NCBI GenBank assembly: GCA_018001935.1
Contig: JAGNHB010000008.1
Coordinates: 62,001-126,000 of the forward strand
Direction of reading: 5' to 3'
Source: Acidobacteriota bacterium
Lineage (GTDB): Bacteria; Acidobacteriota; JAAYUB01
Length of the DNA: 64,000 nucleotides
Shown here: piece after piece, positions 52,293-61,334 of the stretch
How positions within the stretch are numbered: the stretch's first letter is position 1
Layout of the letters: the number at the start of each line of letters is the position of its first letter
Position numbers and translations under genes: made by a program
The notes under the pieces: model-generated
Database searches by the model: none
The model's input: the letters and a program-made list of their open reading frames with translations, nothing else
What the model was told of the DNA's origin: nothing

Positions 52293-53194
52293 TGCGAGGT
52301 TCGAAACCAACCGTCCTCCGGCAGCGGCGGACGCCCTTCGTCGAGATCTTCCGGACCACGCCGGCACAAACGGTGTGCCCGAATTTTTACGTGCTGTCCC
52401 ACGCCAACGGCTGCAGTTTCCGCCCACTCTGCCGGTACTGCTACCTCCAGGCGTCCTTCTGGTACCTGGACCGCCCGCACGTCTTCTCGAACCTGGACGA
52501 CATGATGGCCGAGATCCGGCACTGGATCGACCGGGACGACCCCGAGTCGGTGGTGCTCAACGCCGGGAACCTGTCGGACAGCCTCTCCTTCGAGGGCGTC
52601 CGGCCGCTGGCCGCCGACCTCGTCGCGCTGTTCCGAGAGCGGGCGGAGAAACCGGGGCGCCCCCAGACCCTCCTCCTCGTCACCAAGGGGGGGCGCCGCG
52701 AGTGCCGGGCCTTCCTCGAATCCGAACCCTGCGCCAGCATCGTGCTGTCGTTCTCGGTGAACCACCCCGAGGCCGCGGCTCGCTTCGAGGCCGGCGCCGC
52801 CCCGCCCGAGGAGCGCCTCGCCGTCGCCGGCGAACTCCTCCGCGGCGGCTGGCGGGTCCGCCTGCGCATCGACCCCATGATCCGGGGCTACGATTATATT
52901 GCCCTGGCGGAGCAGGCCCGTGAACTCCGGCCGGAGCGGGTCACCCTGGGGACCCTCCGCGCCGAGCCCTCCCTCTTCAAGTTCATCCCCAACGGCGTGC
53001 TGAAAGACCTGGTGCCCTCCCCGGACCCGCGGGGGCTGGCCCGCTACCCCGTCGAGGAACGGGTCGCCCTCTACCGGGCCGTTCTCACGGCGCTGGGGGA
53101 CGTCTGCTCCGTGGGCCTGTGCGAGGAGACCCCCGAGGTGTGGGACGCCGCCGGCCTCGACCGCACCGTGGCCCTCTGCAACTGCGCCGAGTGA
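52292..53194 (+). CDS. Radical SAM protein of the spore-photoproduct-lyase type
   Basis: A 300-residue radical SAM enzyme. The cluster motif is C41-x5-C47-x2-C50 followed by YLQASFW; the CRYCYLQ block is like SplB, but the first spacing is five residues instead of three. Later features include VLNAGNLSDSLSFEG, a TLLLVTKGG strand, VLSFSVNHPE, and LRIDPMIRGYDYIALAEQ, all in the order seen in SPL family proteins. Spore formation is not suggested by anything else here, so the substrate may be a different DNA or nucleotide lesion. It is coupled to the adhesin-like gene. Confidence 0.85.
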   Translation: MRGSKPTVLRQRRTPFVEIFRTTPAQTVCPNFYVLSHANGCSFRPLCRYCYLQASFWYLDRPHVFSNLDDMMAEIRHWIDRDDPESVVLNAGNLSDSLSFEGVRPLAADLVALFRERAEKPGRPQTLLLVTKGGRRECRAFLESEPCASIVLSFSVNHPEAAARFEAGAAPPEERLAVAGELLRGGWRVRLRIDPMIRGYDYIALAEQARELRPERVTLGTLRAEPSLFKFIPNGVLKDLVPSPDPRGLARYPVEERVALYRAVLTALGDVCSVGLCEETPEVWDAAGLDRTVALCNCAE

Positions 53195-53203
53195 CGGCGC
53201 GCC

Positions 53204-53740
53204 TCACTGCACCTTGATCAGCCGGGCCTGGTTGATCTTGAGGGTGTTGCTGACCGCGGACAGCTCGAGCGTCCCCTCCACCGTGACCAGCTGCTTGAGG
53301 ACCATGATGGGGCCGCCGCCCCCCTGCTCGCTGTGGGCGCCGCGCAGCCCCGCCGCGTCCCCCGCGTTGGCGAAGGTGACGGCGAAACCGTACTCGGAGC
53401 TGCTCACCAGCGGGTCGGCGTTCAGTTTGCACGCGGAGAGGGCGCTGATGGTCCGGGAAGCGGCGTCGTAGGCATGGGCGTCCATCGTCCCGTTCCCGGC
53501 GTTGGTCATGAAGACCGCGAGGTTCTTTACCGCAAAGGGCTTCCCGTTGTAGTCCGTCACCGCCTTCTCCCCGTTGGCCTCCAGGGCCTTGGCGAGGGCC
53601 CAGGACTCGATCTCGGGGGCGGACGGCTTCGCTTCGGCCGTGGGCGTGACGGCCGCCGCCGGGGCCTCGTCCTTCTTCCCGCAGGCAAACGCGAGAACCA
53701 GGCACGCGGAAACCAGGAAAAACACCACAGACCTGCTCAT
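53204..53740 (-). CDS. Putative lipoprotein, function unknown
   Basis: A 178-residue exported protein: MSRSVVFFLVSACLVLAFAC, with C20 as a possible lipidation site (the phenylalanine at -2 is unusual), an Ala/Pro-rich linker, and a mature beta-rich domain beginning APEIESWALAKALEANGEKAV and ending LELSAVSNTLKINQARLIKVQ. No family is recognised. AAGGAGG lies 5 nt before the ATG at 53740. It is convergent with the radical SAM gene, 9 bp apart. Confidence 0.75.
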   Translation of the reverse strand: MSRSVVFFLVSACLVLAFACGKKDEAPAAAVTPTAEAKPSAPEIESWALAKALEANGEKAVTDYNGKPFAVKNLAVFMTNAGNGTMDAHAYDAASRTISALSACKLNADPLVSSSEYGFAVTFANAGDAAGLRGAHSEQGGGGPIMVLKQLVTVEGTLELSAVSNTLKINQARLIKVQ

Positions 53741-53976
53741 ATCTCCTCCTTGCAAAGGGTTTTGTCTATTGCTTCGGGACCGGCTCGGGTCCCGCGGCCC
53801 TGGCGGCCTCCCCCGGCCCGCCGCCTGCTTCCCCCGCGCAAACCCCTTTCAAACCCGGGTGCCCTCGAAAGGTTTCACCAGTGTACTCCCGACCGGGTGG
53901 GAATGCAATCCCGGTGCCTGGGGGCCCTGTCTTTTCCGGCGTTTCGGGCATCATAGCACTACGGCGCCCACGCCGG

Positions 53977-54005
53977 TTGGCTTCGGGCCCGTTCGGGGGT
54001 ATACT
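53977..54005 (+). promoter_or_regulatory. Candidate sigma-70 promoter for mqnC
   Basis: TTGGCT at 53977-53982 and TATACT at 54000-54005 with a 17-bp spacer, about 45 bp before the mqnC ribosome site. The rest of the 316-bp gap (53741-53976) shows no gene or clear element. Confidence 0.55.
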
Positions 54006-54056
54006 GTGCCCGTGGCGGAAAGCGGGTTTCCGGCAGACGAGAAGGAGGATGGGGAC

Positions 54057-55139
54057 ATGCGGGAAACGGACCCCGGGAAACTGGCGGAGAAAGCGTTGCG
54101 CGGCGAGCGGCTCAACCGGGAGGAAGCGGCCCGCCTGTACGAGGAGGCCCCCTTCCTCGACCTTGGCCGCCTGGCGGACGCGGCTCGGCAGCGGCACCAC
54201 CCGGACGGCGTCGCCACCTACGTGGTGGACCGCAACATCAACTACACCAACGTCTGCACCAGCCGCTGCCGGTTCTGCGCCTTCTACCGGGACCCCGACG
54301 CCCCCGACGCCTACGTCCTGGACCGCCGCACCCTCTATGCCAAGGTGGCCCAGACCGTGGCGCTGGGCGGGTCCGGGATCCTCCTGCAGGGCGGCCTTCA
54401 CCCGGGCCTGGACCTGCCCTGGTTCGAGGCCCTTCTCCGGGACCTGCGGGAGCGCTTCCGGGTGGACCTTCACTGTTTCTCCCCCCCGGAAGTCCTCCAC
54501 ATGGCGGCCGTTTCGGGGGTTTCCGTCACCGAGTGCCTGCGGAGGCTGACGGCGGCGGGCCTCACTTCCCTGCCGGGCGGCGGGGCCGAGATCCTCTCGG
54601 ACGCTCACCGGCGGAAGGTCAGCCCGTCGAAGTGCAGCGCGGACGCGTGGCTCAGCGTCATGGAGACCGCCCACCACCTGGGGCTCAAGACCACGGCGAC
54701 CATGATGTTCGGGAGCGGCGAGACCCTCGCCGACCGCCTGGCCCACCTGGACCGGCTCCGCACCCTCCAGGACCGCACCGGCGGGTTCGTCTCCTTCATC
54801 CCCTGGACCTTCCAGTGGCCCAACACCGAGCTGGGCCGCACGGAGGGGCCCTTCGAGACGGGCGGCATGGAGTACCTGCGCATGGTGGCCCTCTCGCGGC
54901 TGTACCTGGACAACGTCCGGACGGTCCAGGCCTCCTGGGTGACCATGGGGCTCAAGATCGCCCAGGTGGCCCTGCGCTTCGGGGCCGACGACCTGGGATC
55001 GGTGATGATCGAGGAGAACGTGGTGGCGGCCGCCGGCGCGGTCAACCACGCCACCGAGGCCGAACTGCGCCGCCTGATCGCCGACGCTGGCTTCACCCCC
55101 GCGAAGCGGAACAGTGTTCACCAACGCCTGGGAAGCTGA
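54057..55139 (+). CDS. mqnC: Cyclic dehypoxanthinyl futalosine synthase
   Basis: A 360-residue radical SAM enzyme of the futalosine route to menaquinone, cyclising dehypoxanthine futalosine. The [4Fe-4S] motif is C67-x3-C71-x2-C74 in YTNVCTSRCRFCAFYR, preceded by the MqnC-like YVVDRNINYTN. LLQGGLHPGLDLPWFEALLRDL, FSPPEVLHMA and FIPWTFQWPNTEL are also typical. AAGGAGG lies 8 nt before the ATG at 54057. Other mqn genes are not nearby. The close relatives MqnE and CofH are less likely given these motifs. Confidence 0.93.
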   Translation: MRETDPGKLAEKALRGERLNREEAARLYEEAPFLDLGRLADAARQRHHPDGVATYVVDRNINYTNVCTSRCRFCAFYRDPDAPDAYVLDRRTLYAKVAQTVALGGSGILLQGGLHPGLDLPWFEALLRDLRERFRVDLHCFSPPEVLHMAAVSGVSVTECLRRLTAAGLTSLPGGGAEILSDAHRRKVSPSKCSADAWLSVMETAHHLGLKTTATMMFGSGETLADRLAHLDRLRTLQDRTGGFVSFIPWTFQWPNTELGRTEGPFETGGMEYLRMVALSRLYLDNVRTVQASWVTMGLKIAQVALRFGADDLGSVMIEENVVAAAGAVNHATEAELRRLIADAGFTPAKRNSVHQRLGS

Positions 55140-55383
55140 CCCTGGTGCACCCGGAGCGTAAGCGACGGGCTTCGGAAGGGTGCGATGTGATCCGTGCGAC
55201 GCGTCGGGTGAGACGGGGTGAGCCTGCGGAACATGGGGGAGACCGGGGAAACAAGCGATTGATCCTTTTCCCCTGCCGGCCAGTCCAAGTGACTGAAGAG
55301 CGCACGGGTCCGGGGGCCGGGCAAAGGCCGCCCCCGTTCCCGGCCCGTTCACGAAACCCGAAACTGCTTTGCTGGAGGGCTGT

Positions 55384-56967
55384 ATGAACCGCCGACCACC
55401 GCGTTGTTTTCGCTGTCTTGTTTTCCTGTTTGCCGCCACCTTCGCCGTCGCGGGCGCGGCGGCCCAGGGGTTCAACCTGACCGGGACCTACCGGGACGGA
55501 CCCAACGAGTGGCGGGTGCTCGACCGGGGGGACGGCGCCTATGCCGTCCAGTTCCTGGGTCGATACAAGTACCTGGGCTTCGACGGCCGGGAGCGCTTCA
55601 ACGAGGGGGAGATCCACGGCGTCGTGACCCTGGCGGGGAACAAGGCCGTCCTGACCTCGCCCGAGGAGTACGCCCGGAACTGCCGGATCACGCTGGAGGC
55701 CGCGGGCGGTTTCCTGAACGTCCGGCAGGAGGGGGAGTGCGGCTTCGGCAACAACGTCCGCGCCGACGGGCGTTACCGCCGGGTCTCCGGGGAGACCCCG
55801 GTCTTCGAGGGGTGGGACGGGGGCAACGCGGGCGGGGTCAACCGGGCCCTGCAGAAGACCGAAGTCGTCCCGGACGGCGTGAACCGCTTCCGGATCCGCT
55901 TCCCGGACGGCGGGTCCACCGAGCCCATCTTCGGCACGGTGAAGTTCAAGCAGGTCATCGTGTACGTGTTCCGGGCCCGGGCCGGACAGACCCTGGACAT
56001 CCGCCTCCGCGGGGAGCGGCCGGACGACCGGACCGAGTTCTGCGTGGTGGGGCCGGCCCGTTCGCTCCCGATGGGTTCCGGTGTTTACGCCGACCACTGG
56101 AACGGCCGGCTCGGCCTGGACGGGGAGCACCGGATTGAGGTGTCCACCGTCGCGGAATCGTCCCGGTACGTCCTGCGGGTCAACCTCGGGCCGTCGGGCG
56201 GGGCGGTCCCCCCCGCCGGGGTCGAGCCGCCCCCGCCGCCGGGGCCGCCGAGGGTCCCCGTCACGGGGACCTGGACGTTTCGCGAGCGCGGGGCGCGCAA
56301 CGAGATCCGGGTGGAGGAGATCGGCCGGCGCCGGATCCGCGTGATGTTCGTGGGGAACCGCGAGTACCGGGACGCGTCCGGCGAGCGCATGGCCGACTCG
56401 AGCGGGACGGGGGCCCTGGAGGTCCCGCTGGAACGCGGCCGGGCCGAGATCCGGCTGGAGGAGTACCCGGATTGCCGGATCACCCTGGCCTTCGACGGGG
56501 ACACCCTGACGGTGGAGCAGGAGAACGACTGCGGCTTCGCCCGCCGGGTGACGGCCACCGGAAGCTATCGGCGGGTGTCGTCGGAGGTCCCCGACTTCGG
56601 CCGGGAGATCGTGGAGCCGGAAGACGACGCGGGCGAGGAGCCGGAACCCGTGGCGGAACCCCTGGCGGTCCGGGCCGGGGGCAAACCGGTCCGGGTCCGC
56701 GGGAGCATCGCGGGCGGGCGGAAGGCGGCCTATGCGCTGGACCTGAAACGGGGGCAGACCCTCAGCGTCAGCGTGACCAGCGACACGCCCAACCACGACG
56801 TGGTTTTCTACCTTGTGGGCCCCGACGGATCGGAGCCCCTGGACATGGAGGGTGGATACAGCACCACCTGGACGGGTCGGGTCAAGGTCTCCGGGCCCTG
56901 GAAAATCCTGGTGGACACCATCGAGACCGAGAACGCGGATTTCGTGCTTCGGGTCAAGGTGCAATAG
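55384..56967 (+). CDS. Secreted protein with internally duplicated two-domain unit
   Basis: A 527-residue exported protein: signal peptide CLVFLFAATFAVAGAAAQG, then two copies of an A-B pair. Domain A (about 30-138 and 298-400) shares NCRITLE/DCRITLA, QEGECGFG/QENDCGFA, and GRYRRVS/GSYRRVS. Domain B (about 160-280 and 440-527) is a PPC-like beta domain sharing GQTLDIRLRGERP.D/GQTLSVSVTSDTP and YVLRVNLG/FVLRVKVQ. A proline-rich linker separates the units. The conserved cysteine pair in each A copy could form a disulfide. GGAGG lies 5 nt before the ATG. No function is known. Confidence 0.82.
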   Translation: MNRRPPRCFRCLVFLFAATFAVAGAAAQGFNLTGTYRDGPNEWRVLDRGDGAYAVQFLGRYKYLGFDGRERFNEGEIHGVVTLAGNKAVLTSPEEYARNCRITLEAAGGFLNVRQEGECGFGNNVRADGRYRRVSGETPVFEGWDGGNAGGVNRALQKTEVVPDGVNRFRIRFPDGGSTEPIFGTVKFKQVIVYVFRARAGQTLDIRLRGERPDDRTEFCVVGPARSLPMGSGVYADHWNGRLGLDGEHRIEVSTVAESSRYVLRVNLGPSGGAVPPAGVEPPPPPGPPRVPVTGTWTFRERGARNEIRVEEIGRRRIRVMFVGNREYRDASGERMADSSGTGALEVPLERGRAEIRLEEYPDCRITLAFDGDTLTVEQENDCGFARRVTATGSYRRVSSEVPDFGREIVEPEDDAGEEPEPVAEPLAVRAGGKPVRVRGSIAGGRKAAYALDLKRGQTLSVSVTSDTPNHDVVFYLVGPDGSEPLDMEGGYSTTWTGRVKVSGPWKILVDTIETENADFVLRVKVQ

Positions 56968-56981
56968 CCCGATCCGGAAAG

Positions 56982-57010
56982 AAACCACGAACCACACGAA
57001 CCGCACGAAA
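56982..57010 (+). repeat. CACGAACC word array
   Basis: AACCACGAACC ACACGAACC GCACGAAAAG, in the 60-bp gap between the convergent stops of the duplicated secreted protein and the propeller protein. It starts 15 bp after the first stop. Confidence 0.6.
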
Positions 57011-57027
57011 AGGCCCGGGCGGGTCTG

Positions 57028-59586
57028 TCAATCGGCCGGGAGGGCCAGCCGGAGCGCCATCAGGTCGAGGGCGTTCACCGCGCCGTCGGCGTTGAGGTCC
57101 CCGCTGCCGGGGCCGGCGGGGAGGGGCGGGCCCTCCGCCAGGAAGGCGGCCAGGGTGACGGCGTCGAGGGCGTCGAAGGTCCCGTCGCGGTTGACGTCCA
57201 GCCCCACGTACTTCAGGATTGTCCCGCCGCTGCCCACGGCGTAGCCCAGGCCCGCGTCGATCATCTGGACGCGGTTCAGGTCCGCGGTGGTCCCGGAGGG
57301 CTGGGCGAACCAGTTCGAACCGCCGTCGAGGGTCTTCAGGATGGTGCCGTCGAGCCCCACCGTCCATCCGGTGGTGGGATTGACGAACGCAACGCTCTTG
57401 AGGCACTGGTCGAAGGGCTCGACGTTCCGCAGGGGCCAGGTCATCCCGCCGTCCACCGTGCTGTTGATCCGCCCGCGGTTTTCGTAGACGTTGTCTCCCG
57501 AGGCGATCCAGCCGGTATCCGGGCCGACGAAGCAGACCCCGTTCAGGTGGTTCTGGTTGAGGATGTCGCGGTTTGTCCAGTTGGCCCCCCCGTCGGTGGT
57601 CTGGCGGACCGTACCGGTGCTGCCGACGGCCCAGCCGTTGGCGGCGTCGAAAAACCAGGCGTCGTAAAACCAGTCCGACGTACCCGTGGGTTGCGGCGTC
57701 CAGGTCTCGCCCCCGTCGGTGGTCTTCAGGATCGTCCCCATTTCTCCCACCGCCCATCCGGTCTGCGCATCGACGAACCGGGCCCGGAACAGCCGGTAGT
57801 CGGTCCCGGAAGGTTTGGAGGCCCAGGTTTTTCCACCGTCGGCGGTCTTCAGGATGAACGTGGAGGAAAAGCCGCCCGGCGCCCACCCGTGCAGGGAATC
57901 CGCGAAGCAGACGTCGTAGAGCGCCTTGTTGGTCCCGCTGGTTTGTAAAACCCAGGTTTTTCCGCCGTCGGAGCTTTGCAAAAGGGTGCCAAATTCCCCG
58001 GCCGCCCAGCCGTTCCGGGCGTCGATGAAGGAGAGCCCGTACAGGTCCCGGGTGGTGGGGGCGGAGCACACGAACCAGTTCCCGGGCGCGGGATCGACCG
58101 TGACGACGGCCTCCCGGCTGTCGGCCCGCCCGAGCTCGTCGGTGACCCGCACCCAGTAGCGGGTGGTCTGGTCCAGGGCCGGCGTGGTGAAACCCGGCGA
58201 ATCGGTCCCCGCGGGGTTGGCGGTGTCGCCCCGCACGCCGTGGAACCACTGGTAGTGAAGGGTCCCCGTCCCGGCCGCGGTGACGGACAAGGCGGCGCTC
58301 TGGCCCTTCCGGAGCGTGGCGGGCTGGGGGTGAGCGGTGATCACGGGCGCCAGGCCGTCGATGACCAGGACCTGGCTCAGTTCGCCTTCGGTCAGGTCGC
58401 GCCAGCCGCGGATGAACACCCGCTGGGTCCCCGGCTGGACGAGGATCTGGGTGTCAACGGTCCCCCCGCCGCCCGGGCCGGGAACGTTAAAGCGCGTTAC
58501 CGGGTCGAGAAGGTCCTCGCCCAGCACATAGACGGAACAGAAATTGACGAAACAGACCTGACGTTTGCCATTCACAAAGCCGACCTCGGGCAACCCGCCG
58601 CCGAGGCTCACCTCCTGGCAGGCGCCCGTGGGACCGTCGATGACATACATGAATTCCGTGATCTCGGTCCCGGAATAGACCCGATTCGTCAGCGAACTGT
58701 AGAACAAGCCCTCTCCGTCCCCTCGGGTGATGCAATGGGTCGAGCCGCCGGAATCGAGATCGAAGGATAAGTAGTTCCAATCGAAATCCGTGATCACCAC
58801 TCGGTTTTCCTGGGGGTTCCAGATGAGGTTCCATCCCTGGGAACCGGCTGCGTCGATGCGGGTGGCCGACAGGGTCGTTCCATCGATGACCAGGAAGCTC
58901 TCCCGATGGATGTTGCTGAATGCCGTGCGTCCCGTCACCGGGTCGATTCCGCCTTCCCTGTTCAGGCGCGAATGGGGTTCTCCCATAAGGGTTTCGATGT
59001 CCACGGTCCCGACGGCGGTGTTGGTGTTGACGTCGAAGGCCGTGAGGGTCTGGTGGAAGGTTACGGGGTGGTTGCCGAAAGTAAAAAGCCGGCTCCTCGC
59101 GGCGTCGAGGGCCAGCATGAGGTTGTTCCCGACCCCGGTCAGGGTGGTGAGGACCGCGTGGGTGTCCGCGTCGATCACCACGATCCGGGAGACGCTGGTG
59201 GCGTAGCCCTGGTCCACCACCACGTAGAGCGTGCCGGTCCCGTCGTGGACGACCATGCCGTCGGACTGCGGCCGGTCCGGGAGGTAGCTCGACAGGGAGA
59301 TCACCCCCAGCGACGCCAGGGAGGCGGAGTCGAACACCCGGATGCAGGCGTGGGTGTTGTCGGCGACGAAGAGCTTGTTCCCGGAGGGGTAGAGGGCCAT
59401 GTCGACCCAGTGGGTGTCCGGCGCCGAGTAGAGGGTGTCCACCACCGCCTGGGCCCTTGCCGGGGGCGCCAGGGCGAGCAGCCCCCCGAGCAGGACGAGG
59501 GCGGCGGCCGCCCGGACCCCGCATCGGGGTCGGGCCGGGTTCGAGTTCGGAGGAACGGTGAAATCGGGGTGGGTGAGATGCGGCAT
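57028..59586 (-). CDS. Secreted double beta-propeller protein with dockerin-like tail
   Basis: An 852-residue exported protein. Signal peptide (AAAALVLLGGLLALAPPARAQ), then a YncE-like propeller (about 50-400, with FVADNTHACIRVFDSASLASLG), an Ig-like domain (about 415-495, PATLRKGQSAALSVTAAG), and a YCF48/BNR propeller with repeated GW..G..G.IL.T.DGG..W units (about 500-790). Two EF-hand-like loops, DVNRDGTFDALDAVTL and DLNADGAVNALDLMAL, form a dockerin-type end. It is probably a cell-surface or released protein. AGGAGG lies 6 nt before the ATG. Confidence 0.9.
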   Translation of the reverse strand: MPHLTHPDFTVPPNSNPARPRCGVRAAAALVLLGGLLALAPPARAQAVVDTLYSAPDTHWVDMALYPSGNKLFVADNTHACIRVFDSASLASLGVISLSSYLPDRPQSDGMVVHDGTGTLYVVVDQGYATSVSRIVVIDADTHAVLTTLTGVGNNLMLALDAARSRLFTFGNHPVTFHQTLTAFDVNTNTAVGTVDIETLMGEPHSRLNREGGIDPVTGRTAFSNIHRESFLVIDGTTLSATRIDAAGSQGWNLIWNPQENRVVITDFDWNYLSFDLDSGGSTHCITRGDGEGLFYSSLTNRVYSGTEITEFMYVIDGPTGACQEVSLGGGLPEVGFVNGKRQVCFVNFCSVYVLGEDLLDPVTRFNVPGPGGGGTVDTQILVQPGTQRVFIRGWRDLTEGELSQVLVIDGLAPVITAHPQPATLRKGQSAALSVTAAGTGTLHYQWFHGVRGDTANPAGTDSPGFTTPALDQTTRYWVRVTDELGRADSREAVVTVDPAPGNWFVCSAPTTRDLYGLSFIDARNGWAAGEFGTLLQSSDGGKTWVLQTSGTNKALYDVCFADSLHGWAPGGFSSTFILKTADGGKTWASKPSGTDYRLFRARFVDAQTGWAVGEMGTILKTTDGGETWTPQPTGTSDWFYDAWFFDAANGWAVGSTGTVRQTTDGGANWTNRDILNQNHLNGVCFVGPDTGWIASGDNVYENRGRINSTVDGGMTWPLRNVEPFDQCLKSVAFVNPTTGWTVGLDGTILKTLDGGSNWFAQPSGTTADLNRVQMIDAGLGYAVGSGGTILKYVGLDVNRDGTFDALDAVTLAAFLAEGPPLPAGPGSGDLNADGAVNALDLMALRLALPAD

Positions 59587-59675
59587 CGTAATCCTCCTCT
59601 TCTCGGCCCCGGGAGACCCCCCGGAAAAAGGGAACCTGCTCGCTTTCGGAAAAGCCGGTGAAAGAAGCCTGTCTC

Positions 59676-60062
59676 AACCTCACGCAAAGACGCCAAGCCA
59701 CAAGGCCCCGTTAAGCTGAACCCAGTATAATCCCCGTTTTATCCACATTCAAGGGGCACGGCCGCTGATCCCCTTCACGTCTTTGATTTCGATGTGGCTC
59801 TCGAACCCGGCCGGTCATCTCCACGCTCGAACGGCCTTCTGAAACAGGATCTCCGCGTTTTCTCCGTGCCCCTGTGAGAGAGATTCCGGGCTGTTCTCTC
59901 GCGGAGTCACGGAGGGGGGGGTCTTGACCGGTCTCGGTTGAAAAGGACGAAAGGACCAAAAGGACTTAAGGGACCAAAAGGACACCGGGGGCGGACGAAG
60001 GATTTCGAATCGTTTTCATTCTTGGCGATCCTTTTTCATCCGTGTTCATCCGTGGTTCAAAG
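59676..60062. repeat. Gene-free region holding four different word arrays
   Basis: Within the 549-bp gap upstream of the propeller gene and downstream of udk: CACGCAAAGACGCCAAGCC (59681-59699); TTCTCCGTGCCCCTGTGAG with AGAGATTCCGG (59860-59890), matching one end of composite elements A/B; GGACCAAAAGGACTTAAGG and neighbours (59941-59983), matching 10877-10915; CATCCGTGTTCATCCGTGG (60037-60055), matching 23022-23140. No gene is seen in 59587-60135. Confidence 0.6.
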
Positions 60063-60135
60063 CGGGTTTCATCGTGCGACTGCCCGGCGCTGTATGCGTC
60101 GCCCGTGGCTACGCTCCGGCCGGCGTTTCCGGGGC

Positions 60136-60819
60136 TCAGAAGATGAGCTTCGCGGCGATGTGCTGGGTGAGGAGGTCGAGGGCGGTCCGGTTCTCCACGC
60201 CCGTGGGGACGATGAGGTCGGCGTAGCGCTTGCTCGGCTCCACGAACTCCAGGTGCATGGGGCGGACCGACTCCAGGTACTGCTGGATCACGCTCTCGAC
60301 GGAGCGCCCGCGTTCCTCGACGTCGCGCTGCAGGCGGCGGAGGATCCGGATGTCGGCGTCGGTGTCCACGAAGACCTTCAGGTCGAGGTGTTCCCGCAGC
60401 TCGGGCAGGGCGAAGAGGAGCAAGCCCTCGAGGATGACCACGGGACCGGGGGTGACGGGCTCGGCCCAACCGGTCCGGTCGGAGATGGTGAAGTCGTAGA
60501 TCGGCTTGCGAATCGACTCGTTCCGGCGCAGCGCCGCCATGTGGGCGGACATGAGCCCCAGGTCGAAGGCGTCGGGGTGGTCCCAGTTGACGGGGCGCTT
60601 CCCGAAGCGGGACTTGACGGTCTCCAGGGGGGCGTAGTAGGCGTCCATGTCCATGTAGAGGGCGTCGATGCCCTTCCGGCGGATCCGCCGCAGGATCTCC
60701 TTGGCAATGGACGTCTTCCCGCTGCCGGAGCCGCCCACGATCCCCACGAGCCAGGGACGGCCGGTCCCGGCGGCTGGGGCGGGTTCGGACAATTCGGGGG
60801 CCTTCGCTTTCGGGGTCAT
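60136..60819 (-). CDS. udk: Uridine kinase family protein
   Basis: A 227-residue P-loop kinase, phosphorylating uridine/cytidine in pyrimidine salvage. An N-terminal 20-residue variable lead is followed by Walker A GGSGSGKTS (29-37), MDMDAYYAPLETVKSRFGKRPVNWDHPDAFDL (the nucleoside-binding region), and VVILEGLLLFALPELREHLDLKVFVDTDADIRILRRLQRD. The ATG at 60819 is preferred over a start at 60861. Phosphoribulokinase is excluded by size. It is flanked by repeats on both sides. Confidence 0.9.
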   Translation of the reverse strand: MTPKAKAPELSEPAPAAGTGRPWLVGIVGGSGSGKTSIAKEILRRIRRKGIDALYMDMDAYYAPLETVKSRFGKRPVNWDHPDAFDLGLMSAHMAALRRNESIRKPIYDFTISDRTGWAEPVTPGPVVILEGLLLFALPELREHLDLKVFVDTDADIRILRRLQRDVEERGRSVESVIQQYLESVRPMHLEFVEPSKRYADLIVPTGVENRTALDLLTQHIAAKLIF

Positions 60820-60911
60820 GGCGCACGCTCCACCTGAAGTTTTCGTCGAGCCGGTTCGCACGCCCCAGTCTACTCCACCGGCCCGCTCTCCGCAACCCCG
60901 GAAGACGATCT

Positions 60912-61334
60912 GCCACTAATCGCACTCATCCACACTAATCATGGTTGATTGAGGAAGCCGGGTTGATCTGCTCCGTATTACTGTCCGACGATGGGAATAA
61001 AGCCCTCGCCTTCAGGCGAAAACTTGAGTTTAACCACGATCTGACCGTACTTTAGGATCGTGGGGGAGTGGATAGCAGTGCTGGGAAGACCTGAAGGGAT
61101 TCGCCGAATAAGGTGGGCGAAGCTTCAGCTTGAGCCCACCGAATTACAAGCCCTCGCCTTCAGGCGAGGGTAATTGACTCGCCCGGACAAGCCTGAAAAG
61201 CACCACGAAATACACCAAAAGTCTGCAGACTCGATCGAAAAAATTCGTTTCTGATGCCACCGGTCTCCGGGAGAGGGGACTTACAGAGTTTCAGGACATT
61301 CCCCATTAGTGCGAATTAGTATGATTAGTGGTTG
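60912..61334. repeat. Inverted pair of CACTAAT-word arrays
   Basis: The left arm (60912-60943) is CCACTAATCGCACTCATCC and onwards; the right arm (61303-61334) is its imperfect inverse, ending ATTAGTATGATTAGTGGTTG. They enclose 359 bp containing the IS605-like end structures and a CACGAAATACACC word (61203-61216). The right arm overlaps the last ten codons of the EamA gene. Confidence 0.6.
61003..61170 (+). mobile_element. IS200/IS605-like hairpin ends without transposase (PATE-like relic)
   Basis: Two direct copies of AAGCCCTCGCCTTCAGGCGA lie about 148 bp apart. Each folds as a hairpin around TTCA (61006-61019, and CCCTCGCC/GGCGAGGG at 61151-61170). Between them are two more hairpins: CCACGAT/ATCGTGG (61034-61063) and GGTGGGC/GCCCACC (61112-61140, with an inner AAGCT/AGCTT). 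Like-oriented subterminal hairpins at both ends are the hallmark of IS200/IS605 elements, and the right part resembles the structured RNA found at the 3' end of tnpB genes. No tnpA or tnpB remains. A non-mobile structured RNA is the alternative. Confidence 0.5.
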
